64,000 nucleotides of DNA from Angelakisella sp. (lineage in GTDB: Bacteria; Bacillota; Clostridia; Oscillospirales; Ruminococcaceae). The notes beneath the pieces are model-generated. The model did no database searches and had not been told where the DNA came from. It saw only the letters and a program-made list of their open reading frames with translations. Numbering within the stretch: the stretch's first letter is position 1; each line of letters begins with the position of its first letter. Location of the stretch: NCBI GenBank assembly GCA_020024555.1, contig JAHHTQ010000002.1:42473-106472 (forward strand). The letters run 5' to 3'. A program made the position numbers and the translations under genes. Shown piece after piece: positions 27,974 through 36,397 of the stretch.

Positions 27974-28211
27974 TTCTCTATCCCTTTCTAGATGAGTAAT
28001 TAATATTGTGAATATAGTAACATTTTAACATAAGCACAGAAAAACCCATAAAATGCAGATGTTTTATGAGTGGATATGATTTCCGATAATTATGCTTTTC
28101 CTGTATATAATCGAATATAAATATACACAATTATATTATCACAATATTGTATTTGCTTGTATATTATAACACGTATATATAAAATATACAATACTTATTT
28201 TTTACAAAAAT

Positions 28212-28475
28212 AAATCAGACTGTCAAAAAAAACTATTATCAGAAAAATATGTACAAAAGGGGTAATTTTAAAGAAACTTTTTTTCTTTAAAAAAGTTTAC
28301 TCTGGCATTTAAGCCAAAACCCACCTTCAAAAATGCGTTTGCACGGCAAAAGTGTTCCGATTTCTGCTGAAAACGTCTTAGGCGCTGTCCAGTAACCGCA
28401 ATTTTTTGAAAAAATTGAGCAAAACTTTTATAGACTTTGTCATTATGACGAATAGCTATACTTTTTATTACACGA
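28212..28475. repeat. Dispersed repeat / insertion-element remnant
   Basis: The 27974-28673 gap has no gene. It holds a segment starting CAGACTGTCAAAAAAA and ending with a stretch (28405-28474; CTTTTATAGACTTTGTCATT followed by a TTACACG end) that recurs at 37095-37164. The same kind of start occurs at 37076 and, in variant form, at 63912. The middle part (about 28310-28400) is less AT-rich than its surroundings and contains no open frame. The pattern fits the ends of a transposon family with the interior lost. Confidence 0.5.
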
Positions 28476-28594
28476 TGATTTATTTATATTATGTATTTGT
28501 CAATAAATTGTAGTAAGTTGGTAATTTAATTAAAGTTATAATGTCTTTTCACCTCTCTATATTTATAAAGATGTATATATATAGTACAAAAATA

Positions 28595-28624
28595 TTGATT
28601 ATTTGTTGTATAACGTGGTAAAAT
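28595..28624 (+). promoter_or_regulatory. Promoter of the MATE transporter gene
   Basis: TTGATT (28595-28600) and TAAAAT (28619-28624) are 18 bases apart, with TGG directly before the -10. It lies 50 bases before the start codon. Confidence 0.6.
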
Positions 28625-28673
28625 AATATTTGTATGTAAAAAAACAATAAAAATTAAAAAATAAGGAGAATAT

Positions 28674-30029
28674 ATGTCAAGAAAAGAAAATATTATGGGA
28701 ACAAAGCCTGTCGGCAATTTGCTTGTGGGTATGGCATTCCCTATTATGTGCAGTATGATTGTGCAGGCACTTTATAATATTATTGATAGCGCGTTTGTAT
28801 CGCAACTTGGTCAAGACGCATTAAATGCGGTTAATTTGGTGTTTCCTATACAAAACTTGATGATAGCCGTTGCCGTAGGCACAGCAGTTGGCGTAAATGC
28901 TGTTCTGAGCAGAAAACTTGGTCAAAAAGACTATGACAGCGCTAATGAAGTTGCAAATCTCGGTGTGTTTTTAGCTTTAATGAGCGGTGTAGTTTTTGCC
29001 ATATTCGGTTGGCTGTTCAGTGATAAATTTATGGCGATGTTTACGGATAACGCTCAAATGGCAAGAAATGGCGCTGTGTATATGAGAGTTTGCACAACGT
29101 TTTCCTTTGCCATATTTACTGAAATAGTGCTTGAAAGAGTTATTCAGGTTACGGGTAAGACAGTTTATCAGATGATAATACAAATGACAGGCGCTGTTGT
29201 TAATATTGTTCTTGATCCTATTTTGATTTTCGGCTATTTCGGATTGCCAAAAATGGGAGTAAAAGGTGCGGCTGTCGCAACCGTTATCGGACAAATAACT
29301 GCTATGATACTAGGCTTCATCATAAACGCTTGGAAAAATCATGAGGTAAAATTATCCACACTTATATTTAAACCAAGACTAAAACCTATAATTGAAATTT
29401 ATAAAATAGGTTTTCCCGCAATACTTATGCAGAGTATAGGTAGTGTTATGATATTGTTTATGAATAAAATACTTATTAGTCTCAGTGACGGAGCTGTTTG
29501 GGTGTTTGGTATATTCTTTAAATTACAGAGTTTTGTTTTTATGCCTGTTTTTGGTATTACAAATGCTTTGGTACCGATAGTTGGCTATAACTATGGCGCA
29601 GAGAATAAAGAGCGTATAATAAAAGCAATAAAAATCGGAACATTACTGGCGGTTTCGGTTATGGGATTCGGAACATTATTATTTTGGTCAGTCCCGAGAT
29701 TTTTGTTGGGTATGTTCAGTCCCACGGAAGACTTGATAGCTTTGGGTGTTCCTGCTCTTAGAATTCTTTCGGTGTGCTATGTTTTTGCTGGAATCAGTAT
29801 TGTTCTTTCAAGCGCGTTTCAAGCCCTTGGTGAGGGTATGTTTAGCCTAATAATGAGTATTGTAAGACAACTTTTGATTGTACTCCCCGTTGCTTATGTT
29901 TTGGCAGTCACATTGGGGTTGCCGGCTGTTTGGTATGCTTTGCCTGTTTCCGAAATATTGTGTACTTTTTTGGCAATATTTTTCTATAAAAGAGTGTATC
30001 ATAAGAAGATAAATATTTTGTCTGATTAA
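28674..30029 (+). CDS. MATE family efflux transporter
   Basis: This 451-residue protein has twelve predicted membrane segments in two MatE halves. Family features visible are MCSMIVQALYNIIDSAFVSQ near the N-terminus, the AVGTAVGVNAVLSRKLGQ segment (~residues 65-85), and repeats of the same pattern in the second half (VFGITNALVPIVGYNYGA). MATE pumps export cationic drugs or metabolites using Na+ or H+ gradients. AAGGAG lies six bases before the ATG. It is monocistronic with its own promoter. Confidence 0.92.
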   Translation: MSRKENIMGTKPVGNLLVGMAFPIMCSMIVQALYNIIDSAFVSQLGQDALNAVNLVFPIQNLMIAVAVGTAVGVNAVLSRKLGQKDYDSANEVANLGVFLALMSGVVFAIFGWLFSDKFMAMFTDNAQMARNGAVYMRVCTTFSFAIFTEIVLERVIQVTGKTVYQMIIQMTGAVVNIVLDPILIFGYFGLPKMGVKGAAVATVIGQITAMILGFIINAWKNHEVKLSTLIFKPRLKPIIEIYKIGFPAILMQSIGSVMILFMNKILISLSDGAVWVFGIFFKLQSFVFMPVFGITNALVPIVGYNYGAENKERIIKAIKIGTLLAVSVMGFGTLLFWSVPRFLLGMFSPTEDLIALGVPALRILSVCYVFAGISIVLSSAFQALGEGMFSLIMSIVRQLLIVLPVAYVLAVTLGLPAVWYALPVSEILCTFLAIFFYKRVYHKKINILSD

Positions 30030-30117
30030 CAATATTTATTTGCAACGGTAATATACATAATATACAAAATTTGTTAATTTTTATGTGCATTTAGCTTAAA
30101 TATATTTATTAAAAATA

Positions 30118-30146
30118 TTGACGTTTTAAATTTTTTTTGATATAAT
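30118..30146 (+). promoter_or_regulatory. Strong sigma-A promoter of guaA
   Basis: TTGACG (30118-30123) and a perfect TATAAT (30141-30146) are exactly 17 bases apart. The leader to the start codon is about 85 bases and shows no clear purine riboswitch core. Confidence 0.75.
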
Positions 30147-30237
30147 TTTTGTATATTATTTAAGTACTTATATTAATAAATAAAATGAAAATTTGATGCA
30201 GATATTTTCTGTACAGTTGAAAGTAAGGAGAAAAAGT

Positions 30238-31527
30238 ATGAAACAAGATATGATTCTTATCATAGATCTAGGCAGTGAAGAAAATACAATACTCGCGCGT
30301 GAAATACGCCAAATGGGTGTATACACAGAAATCCACCCACATGATTTGACAGAAGAGCAAATCAATCACTTGCCAAATGTTAAGGGTATTATAATTAATG
30401 GTGGTAAAAACAGAATAGTTGACGGTAAAGAAATTAATATTTCTGATGCTATTGCCAGCTACAATGTTCCGAAACTTGCTATTGACTGTGATGGTAAACC
30501 AGCTTTGCCATCAAATGAAACAGAAAAGAAAGATATCATACAAAAATTTGTGTTCGATGAATGTAAATGTCTGAAAAATTGGAGTGTGGAAAACTTTATC
30601 GCAGATCAAGTTGAACTTTTAAAACAACAAATAGGCGACAAAAAAGTTTTGCTTGCGCTTAGTGGTGGCGTAGATTCATCTGTTGTTGCCGCACTTCTTA
30701 TCAAAGCAATAGGTAAACAACTTGTTTGCGTACATGTCAATCATGGTCTGCTTCGTAAAGGTGAACCTGAGGAAGTTGTCAGAGTATTCGGTCAGGAAAT
30801 GGACGCAAACTTGGTTTATGTAGATGCTGTTGACAGATTTTTGGATAAACTTGCAGGCGTTAACGACCCTGAGCAAAAGAGAAAAATTATTGGTTCCGAA
30901 TTTATACGTGTATTTGAAGAAGAAGCGCGTAAACAAGAGGATATAGTATTCCTTGCTCAAGGTACAATTTATCCCGATATAATAGAAAGTGGCACAAAGA
31001 CAGTTAAAGCTGTTAAGAGTCATCATAATGTTGGCGGCTTGCCGGAAGATTTGAAATTTGAATTGGTAGAACCACTTAAAATGTTGTTTAAAGATGAAGT
31101 TCGCGCTTGTGGTAAAGCCCTTGGCTTACCTGACAATATGGTTTATCGTCAACCATTCCCAGGCCCCGGTTTAGGCGTTCGTTGCCTAGGAGCTATTACA
31201 CGCGAAAGATTGGAGATAGTACGTGAAAGCGACGCTATTCTTCGTGAAGAATTTGCTAAAAATGGTCTAGAAGGCAAGGTTTGGCAGTACTTTACAGCTG
31301 TTCCTGATTTTAAATCAGTAGGCGTACGTGATAATATTAGAACTTATGAGTATCCTGTTATTATACGTGCGGTAAACACAGTTGATGCAATGACAGCTAC
31401 TATTGAACATCTTGACTGGGCTGTTTTGGATAAAGTAGTTAATAGAATTACAGCAGAAGTTAAAGGTGTCAATCGTGTTCTTTATGATATGACTCCAAAA
31501 CCTGTTGCTACGATTGAGTGGGAATAA
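30238..31527 (+). CDS. guaA: GMP synthase with degenerate, shortened glutaminase domain
   Basis: The ATG at 30238 follows AAGGAG and matches the GuaA N-terminus (MILIIDLGSEENTILAREIR). Only about 429 residues, against about 510-525 usual. The ATP pyrophosphatase domain is intact: PP-loop SGGVDSS at 142-148, HVNHGLLRKGE, the AQGTIYPDIIESG segment, and a full dimerisation domain with QPFPGPGL and the TIEWE end. The N-terminal class I glutaminase domain is cut to about 105 residues. The usual GICYG nucleophile elbow is replaced by AIDCDG, and the segment carrying the catalytic His and Glu is absent. The enzyme should still make GMP from XMP but with free ammonia or a separate amidotransferase. 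The gene is not interrupted by any frameshift. Confidence 0.88.
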   Translation: MKQDMILIIDLGSEENTILAREIRQMGVYTEIHPHDLTEEQINHLPNVKGIIINGGKNRIVDGKEINISDAIASYNVPKLAIDCDGKPALPSNETEKKDIIQKFVFDECKCLKNWSVENFIADQVELLKQQIGDKKVLLALSGGVDSSVVAALLIKAIGKQLVCVHVNHGLLRKGEPEEVVRVFGQEMDANLVYVDAVDRFLDKLAGVNDPEQKRKIIGSEFIRVFEEEARKQEDIVFLAQGTIYPDIIESGTKTVKAVKSHHNVGGLPEDLKFELVEPLKMLFKDEVRACGKALGLPDNMVYRQPFPGPGLGVRCLGAITRERLEIVRESDAILREEFAKNGLEGKVWQYFTAVPDFKSVGVRDNIRTYEYPVIIRAVNTVDAMTATIEHLDWAVLDKVVNRITAEVKGVNRVLYDMTPKPVATIEWE

Positions 31528-31540
31528 TTGAATTTATGAA

Positions 31541-31597
31541 AATAAGCCTTGTAAACGCTGAATTAATCGGTGCTTACAAGGCTTATTGTTTTTTTGT
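31541..31597 (+). terminator. Terminator after guaA
   Basis: AATAAGCCTTGTAA pairs with TTACAAGGCTTATT, followed by GTTTTTTT. Confidence 0.9.
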
Positions 31598-31691
31598 GGC
31601 ACTACTTTGGCACTATAATTTACTGTAATAAAAAAATAGTCCAAATATTAAATACTTGATTATATAAAACAAATAAACATTAAAATTTATA

Positions 31692-32753
31692 TTAAAAAAT
31701 TATTTTGTTATGTTCAAAATAATTTATTTTCATTGCCTCTTTTACTTCCCTTAAAGTGCTTGCAGCTACTTTACGAGCATCAATAGTTCCATTTTTCAAC
31801 ATTTCAAATATTATATCAGTATTTTGTTCAAGTTCTTTTCTTTTTTCTCTAATCGGCAATAATTCTTTTTGAATTATACTATTTAAAAAACGTTTTACTT
31901 TCATATCACCCAATCCGCCTTTTTTATAGTGTTCTTTAAGTTCATCAAGATTAGTATATTCAGGCATAAACTCACCAAAATCTTCATCTTTACAGAAAGC
32001 GTCAAGATAGGTAAATACCGTATTTCCTTCAATATGTCCCGGATCAGATACCTGTATATGCAAAGGATCAGTGTACATATTCAAAATTTTATTTTTTATT
32101 GTATCAGATTCATCGCTTAAATATATACAATTATTTAGTGACTTACTCATCTTTGCTTTTCCGTCTGTTCCTGGAAGTCGGAGACAGGAAGAATTATCAG
32201 ACAATATTGCATCAGGTTCTATCAGAACATTATCATATATTGAGTTAAACTTTCTAACTATTTCTTTGGTTTGCTCTATCATGGGGAGCTGATCTTCACC
32301 AACTGGTACAAAATTTGCTTTAAAAGCAGTTATATCTGCGGCTTGACTTATAGGATAACATAAAAATCCTGTGGGTATGCTTGTTTCAAAATCCCGCATT
32401 TGAATTTCAGCTTTAACAGTTGGATTTCTTTGTAATCTTGAAATGGTTACAAGATTCATATAATAGAATGTTAGTTCAGTTAATTCAGGAACCTGTGACT
32501 GAATAAATATTGTTGTTTTTAAAGGATCAAGTCCTACTGATAAATAATCTAATGCAATTTCTATAATATTATTGCGAACCTTACTTGGATTGTCAAAATT
32601 ATCCGTAAGAGCCTGAGCGTCAGCTATCATAATAAACATTTTATCATAATCTCCATCATTTTGAAGCTGAACTCTTTTCCTTAATGAGCCTACATAATGT
32701 CCGATATGAAGTCTTCCCGTTGGTCTGTCGCCTGTTAAAATTATTTTTTCCAT
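31692..32753 (-). CDS. trpS: Tryptophanyl-tRNA synthetase
   Basis: This 353-residue class Ic synthetase has the HIGH-type motif in TGRLHIGHYVGSL (about residues 13-25), the bacterial TrpRS GEDQLPM segment, and KMSKS at about 200-204. It charges tRNA-Trp with tryptophan using ATP. The ATG follows TAGGAG. A T-box leader with a TGG specifier lies directly upstream, so transcription should rise when uncharged tRNA-Trp accumulates. Its C-terminus is normal for the family and no second trpS is visible. Confidence 0.95.
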   Translation of the reverse strand: MEKIILTGDRPTGRLHIGHYVGSLRKRVQLQNDGDYDKMFIMIADAQALTDNFDNPSKVRNNIIEIALDYLSVGLDPLKTTIFIQSQVPELTELTFYYMNLVTISRLQRNPTVKAEIQMRDFETSIPTGFLCYPISQAADITAFKANFVPVGEDQLPMIEQTKEIVRKFNSIYDNVLIEPDAILSDNSSCLRLPGTDGKAKMSKSLNNCIYLSDESDTIKNKILNMYTDPLHIQVSDPGHIEGNTVFTYLDAFCKDEDFGEFMPEYTNLDELKEHYKKGGLGDMKVKRFLNSIIQKELLPIREKRKELEQNTDIIFEMLKNGTIDARKVAASTLREVKEAMKINYFEHNKIIF

Positions 32754-32811
32754 AATACTACTCCTAACTTTCTTTTGATTAATTTTATGTTATGCGAAAA
32801 TAGAGCAATAT

Positions 32812-33040
32812 AAAAAAGCTCCTGCCCTAAAAGGACAGAAGCATAGTTTCTGTTTGCCACCTTATAGCCACGCACTAACATGCATTTCCTGTGTTACGGT
32901 CAGGATGATCCGTCAACGCCTACTCATAATATTTTCGGGTTGCCCTCATAAGCCCATTCGCTATACTTTAAAATACTATCTTCTCATCACTGATAGTTCT
33001 CTGTAAAATCTCCGTATAGTTACTTCTCTTACTCAACAGT
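32812..33040 (-). promoter_or_regulatory. T-box riboswitch (tryptophan specifier) upstream of trpS
   Basis: Read on the minus strand: Stem I with CTATAC/GTATAG pairing, an AGTA and GAA loop-E pair, then specifier TGG (complement of 32954-32956); an AGAGA/GTGATGAGAA distal segment; a T-box-like AAGGTGGCAAAC (near 32853-32867); and a terminator (GCTTCTGTCC pairing with GGGCAGGAGC, then TTTTTT). The T-box core departs from the usual GGTGGNACCGCG. It senses the charging state of tRNA-Trp by direct binding. Confidence 0.85.
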
Positions 33041-33056
33041 TTGGTTATTTTTTTGT

Positions 33057-33085
33057 ATTATATACTTTTTAGAAAAATATGTCAA
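33057..33085 (-). promoter_or_regulatory. Sigma-A promoter of the trpS leader
   Basis: On the minus strand, perfect TTGACA (33085-33080) and TATAAT (33062-33057) are separated by 17 bases, just before the T-box Stem I. Confidence 0.85.
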
Positions 33086-33227
33086 GCAAAAAAGTATATA
33101 AAATAAGTACAAATATATATATATAATAATTACTAATATCATTTTGATAACAAAATGTGCTGAAAATGTATTATAAAAACAAATTAAGGCTATCGAATAA
33201 ACAAGTTAGGTTGCCATTTATGTTGTA

Positions 33228-33918
33228 TAGCAAAACCACTAGTTAGACCAGTGGTTCAAAAAAGCTTAGGCGAAGAGGACGACAAAAAACTCCCTTTGTG
33301 TATAATAAAAGTACGGTCTGCAAGCTGTACGAAAAAACACAAAGGGGGACATTTAGAATGAGGCTAAATGATATAAATAGTTTATTACATACAAAATGAA
33401 ACTGCAAGTATCATATAGTATTTGCACCAAAATATAGGAGGAAAGTATTTTACAAAGAAAAGAGAGAGGCAGTAGGAAAGATATTAAGACAATTATGTGA
33501 ATGGAAAGGAGTAAAAATAGTGGAGGCAGAAGTATGTCCAGACCATGTACATATGTTGGTAGAAATACCACCTAAATTAGCGGTATCAAGTTTCATGGGA
33601 TATTTAAAAGGGAAAAGCAGTACGATGTTATATGAGCAATTCGGCGAATTAAAATACAAATATCGTAATCGAGAATTTTGGTGTAGGGGATATTATGTAG
33701 ATACAGCAGGAAAAAATACGAGCCGAATTGCGGAGTATATAAAGAATCAATTAAAAGAAGATGAGTTAGGAGAACAATTAACATTTGGAGATAAAGCTCC
33801 ATTTGTAAAATAAAGCCTATTGCAACTGGCAGATCGTATTACACGTTTTACGTGTCGCAAAGAACAGAGGGCTATGCCCGCATATGAAAAACCCCCAGTT
33901 TGACTGGGGGATGTTTCT
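33228..33918 (+). mobile_element. IS200/IS605-family element (tnpA only), inactivated
   Basis: The left-end hairpin is AACCACT...AGTGGTT (about 33229-33252) and the right-end hairpin is CCCCCAGTTTGACTGGGGG (33893-33911). Such subterminal hairpins and the lack of terminal inverted repeats are typical for elements moved as single strands by a Y1 transposase. The region 33040-33350 otherwise carries only the trpS promoter and a TATAAT (33301) for tnpA. The right end abuts a truncated IS3 OrfA. Confidence 0.75.
33358..33813 (+). pseudogene. tnpA: IS200/IS605 TnpA transposase with in-frame TGA
   Basis: The start follows AAAGGGGG at an ATG. The frame reads MRLNDINSLLHTK, then TGA (33397-33399), then NCKYHIVFAPKYRRK; homologues have tryptophan here, so TGG has become TGA. 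Downstream the protein is intact: the HUH metal motif in CPDHVHMLVEIP and the likely catalytic tyrosine in AEYIKNQ. The 139 codons after the stop could only be made by a downstream start (for example 33520) and would then lack strands of the fold. All other genes here use TGA as stop, so recoding is unlikely. Confidence 0.85.
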
Positions 33919-34266
33919 TTTAAAGTAACGAATTCCTTGTTTAGACCAGTTCCTTTCACCCAATATCATTTTTTTTAGTCTTTCATTTTTTATTTCCAGT
34001 TTGGCAATTTGAAGTTTTAAGATTTCATTTTCTGTAAGATATTTACCTAAATTTAAAGCAGCAAATTTATTTCCTATACGTTTTTTGATATTAAAAGCAT
34101 TTGTTCCATTTATTTCATATTCTTTTAACCAACGACAAATCATACTTCTGTCAGTACTGTATTCTTTTTCTAAACTATGTACTGATACATGCTCATTTAG
34201 ATGTTGAGTTATTATTTATAATTTTTGTTCTTTACTCCCAATACGTTTCTTTTGTCCTTTTTTCAT
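33919..34266 (-). pseudogene. IS3-family OrfA, nonsense and frameshift mutated, truncated by the IS200 right end
   Basis: From the ATG at 34266 the frame reads MKKGQKKRIGSKEQKL, then TAA (34218-34216), then IITQHLNEHVSVHSLEKEYS, ICRWLKEYEINGTNAF and a leucine-zipper-like KLQIAKLEIKNERLKK. After a frameshift the expected KGTGLNKEFVTLKE continues and then runs into the IS200 right-end hairpin. The helix-turn-helix plus zipper layout is that of IS3-family OrfA. No OrfB follows. Confidence 0.8.
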
Positions 34267-34299
34267 ATTTATCACCCATATATTTCATTGTAACATAAA

Positions 34300-34345
34300 A
34301 GATAGACACATGGTGGTTTTCATTGTGTCTACTTTTATCTTACCA
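34300..34345 (-). mobile_element. Left terminal end of the truncated IS3 element
   Basis: On the minus strand, from 34345 inwards: TGGTAAGATAAAAGTAGACA, then a second GTGTCTA copy in inverted order, giving a short hairpin. A TG-starting end 80 bases before orfA is normal for IS3 elements. It does not match the ends at 7599 or 55567, so this is a different IS. Confidence 0.5.
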
Positions 34346-34378
34346 CTTCACTTTGCTGGTGACTTTTTAATACAAAAA

Positions 34379-34424
34379 AATAAACTGTTCTTACTTATTT
34401 TGAAGAAGAACAGTTTATTTTTTA
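34379..34424. terminator. Terminator downstream of the CDF transporter gene
   Basis: TAAACTGTTCTT pairs with AAGAACAGTTTA; both flanks carry A/T runs, so it can work in both directions. Confidence 0.88.
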
Positions 34425-34428
34425 TAAA

Positions 34429-35319
34429 TTACGGCTTTAATATTAATTCGCAGGTACATTCATTAAATGACGAAAGGGCGAGTTCGGCATTTATTTTATC
34501 CGATACGGATTTTAAATCATTTACATACAAAGCATCGTTCGGTATGGTAAAATAAATAGCAATCCACAAGTGGCGTCCTGTTCTTGTTATATCAAAAAAT
34601 GAAGGGATAAAGTTCTTTTCGCCCATTATCTTATTGCAAATTTCTTTTATTTCATCAACGGTTTCCTCGTCTGGTGAAAACAGAAAAACATCTTTTATGG
34701 CGTCCCAAAGCATTTTTATGGTTTCCGGAATCATAAAAAGCACAACCACAGCAACCATTATTGAGTCAAAATACGGGGCAATAAAAGCAAGAGAGGTTTT
34801 TTCCAAAAATGTGGATATCCAAAAAGCGCCAGCCATTCCAAAGCTGTATGCAAAGTCCAGTTTCCAGCCCAAAAGCTCGGAATCTACTGTTGGAGATGAT
34901 ACTTTTCTATTCATTCGTTTCATAATATAGAATACTATGATGCTGAGAATACCTAGGGCAAATTGAAATAGTGCAATTTCAGCGCCGTTTACAATGTTAC
35001 CGCCTGAAAAAAGTGATTCAAATACTGTTGCAGATACACTGACTGTTACCGCAATCATCATAAAACCTTTTATTATCAAAAAAACTGACTCGACTTGAAA
35101 AAAGCCGTATGGGTGTTTTTCGGATATTGGTTTTCTAAATAACGGTGTCAGGAATAGAAGCAGAGCAATAAAGATTAGCTCAGATGCATCGTATACTGCG
35201 TCCATAAGTGCTGATTGCGAATGGCTGTATATAGAAAATATCAATTCTATAATAGCGAATGCCAAACCCGCAATGAATGAAAGAAGTAGAATATTTCTTT
35301 CGGTTTTCTGACTTATCAT
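34429..35319 (-). CDS. Cation diffusion facilitator (CDF) family transporter
   Basis: This 296-residue protein has six membrane segments and a cytoplasmic C-terminal ferredoxin-like domain (about 210-296). The TM2 acidic pair appears in ALMDAVYDASE and TM5 has SELLGWKLDFAYS, where classical zinc CDFs have HxxxD. The missing histidine suggests specificity other than Zn/Cd, perhaps Mn or Fe, but this is a guess. The second ...HPYGFFQVES... motif is also a CDF feature. It appears as a single gene. Confidence 0.85.
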   Translation of the reverse strand: MISQKTERNILLLSFIAGLAFAIIELIFSIYSHSQSALMDAVYDASELIFIALLLFLTPLFRKPISEKHPYGFFQVESVFLIIKGFMMIAVTVSVSATVFESLFSGGNIVNGAEIALFQFALGILSIIVFYIMKRMNRKVSSPTVDSELLGWKLDFAYSFGMAGAFWISTFLEKTSLAFIAPYFDSIMVAVVVLFMIPETIKMLWDAIKDVFLFSPDEETVDEIKEICNKIMGEKNFIPSFFDITRTGRHLWIAIYFTIPNDALYVNDLKSVSDKINAELALSSFNECTCELILKP

Positions 35320-35623
35320 AATTTATGACCTATCTTTCTGTATTTAATTTGTTTTTATTATACATCATTTTTAAAAATAAATATATGGAAACTTTATAAA
35401 TATTTGTAAAAATCTATTAATAAAATTTCATATTTGTCTTGCCGATAGCTTTTAATAATATATGCGTGTGTGGTGCTTTTAGTTTATCAAATAAACCGTT
35501 ATGTATAATAATGACAGTTTTTTTAAAGGTACAGTGGTTTGGTTAAAAAATTCATCTTTATTGAGTTTTCTAAATATTTTTTGTAAAAGTTTACTGTCGG
35601 TACTTCATAACATAATTAAGAAA

Positions 35624-35662
35624 AAGCCTTCTATTCAAATATGAGTAGAAGGCTTTTTACTA
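35624..35662. terminator. Terminator downstream of the DUF2871 gene
   Basis: AAAAAGCCTTCTA and TAGAAGGCTTTTT flank a short loop. The rest of the 35320-35677 gap is AT-rich and shows no gene. Confidence 0.9.
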
Positions 35663-35677
35663 ATCTATATGTATTGT

Positions 35678-36088
35678 TCATTTTAATATACTTTTTCTTA
35701 TTTGAAGTAATATCATAACCAAACTAACGCCAAGTAGTATATGACCAATTCCTGCAATGCCGGATATAGAAGCATTTAGCGCGGAAGATGCTGTTATATT
35801 CAGTACTTGTATAATTCCTCTTACCAAAAATGTAGCGCCTGAGATATTCAGTCCTATATGGTAGACAGCTACAAGGCAATTTGTCTTTTTATTTGAAAAA
35901 GTAAAATTCTTTTCAAGAAGTATTAACAGTATAAAGAAAATCATTCCAAGAGCAAAGTAATGTGTGTGCATTACTGACAGTGAGGTTTTTCCCGTGAAAT
36001 TATTGAATTTAGTAAATTCGCGGTAGAATACACCCAATATCATAGCAATAACAGAATAGATAACAGCAGAATTTATATAACGTTTCAT
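35678..36088 (-). CDS. DUF2871 family membrane protein
   Basis: This 136-residue protein has four membrane helices. The GVFYREFTKFNNFTGKTSLS segment followed by VMHTHYFALGM is the recognisable signature of DUF2871. The conserved HTH triad in the second helix could bind metal or heme, by analogy with other small four-helix proteins, but the function is unknown. The start follows AAGGAG. A decayed membrane ORF lies directly upstream in the same direction. Confidence 0.8.
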   Translation of the reverse strand: MKRYINSAVIYSVIAMILGVFYREFTKFNNFTGKTSLSVMHTHYFALGMIFFILLILLEKNFTFSNKKTNCLVAVYHIGLNISGATFLVRGIIQVLNITASSALNASISGIAGIGHILLGVSLVMILLQIRKSILK

Positions 36089-36101
36089 TGTTTAAATCTC
36101 C

Positions 36102-36312
36102 TTAATTTTTATTTATTAAATTTAAAATTTCATTATAGTAGTTTATACCAAATGGAATTGTGGCAAAGACTGTAACAGATATGATAATATTTATCAGTGA
36201 CAAATATGTGAAATATGGCACTATGCCTATTCTGAGAACATTAAAATCTGTGACCGACAAAACAGGTAAGAAACAATAGTGTGTTTTTCTTAAACTTTAT
36301 ATTTTCACCTCC
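36102..36312 (-). pseudogene. Decayed small membrane protein gene
   Basis: A good ribosome binding site (GGAGGTG, complement of 36306-36312) has no proper start after it. One frame reads KFKKNTLLFLTCFVG, resembling a signal anchor, and another continues VTDFNVLRIGIVPYFTY and INIIISVTVFATIPFGI to a stop at 36102-36104. Together they look like one membrane protein broken by a frameshift and a lost start codon. The family is not recognised. Its position suggests it once was co-transcribed with the DUF2871 gene 14 bases downstream. Nothing else is seen between 36313 and 36397. Confidence 0.4.
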
Positions 36313-36397
36313 ATAAATAGCAGTATTATAATCATTTTTATTATTAAAGAGGTCAGAGGAAAATTTTATATGCAGATGACATTTTAACAAAGAAAAT

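Noticed and set aside
30147..30237. Purine riboswitch in the guaA leader
   Set aside because: The leader is only about 85 bases, lacks the conserved three-way junction sequences, and has no terminator.
31598..31640. Integration (att) site after guaA, suggested by a short TGGCACTA repeat
   Set aside because: guaA is a known integration target in some bacteria, but only a short direct repeat is seen and no integrase or element boundary is present.
33358..33813. Possible TGA-as-tryptophan recoding in tnpA
   Set aside because: Many intact genes in the window end in TGA, for example tepA and the OmpR-type regulator, and tryptophan is encoded by TGG throughout. A nonsense mutation is simpler.
33228..33912. 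CRISPR or retron-like structure from the hairpins at 33.2-33.9 kb
   Set aside because: The hairpins are the two different ends of an IS200/IS605 element around tnpA; there is no repeat-spacer order and no reverse transcriptase.
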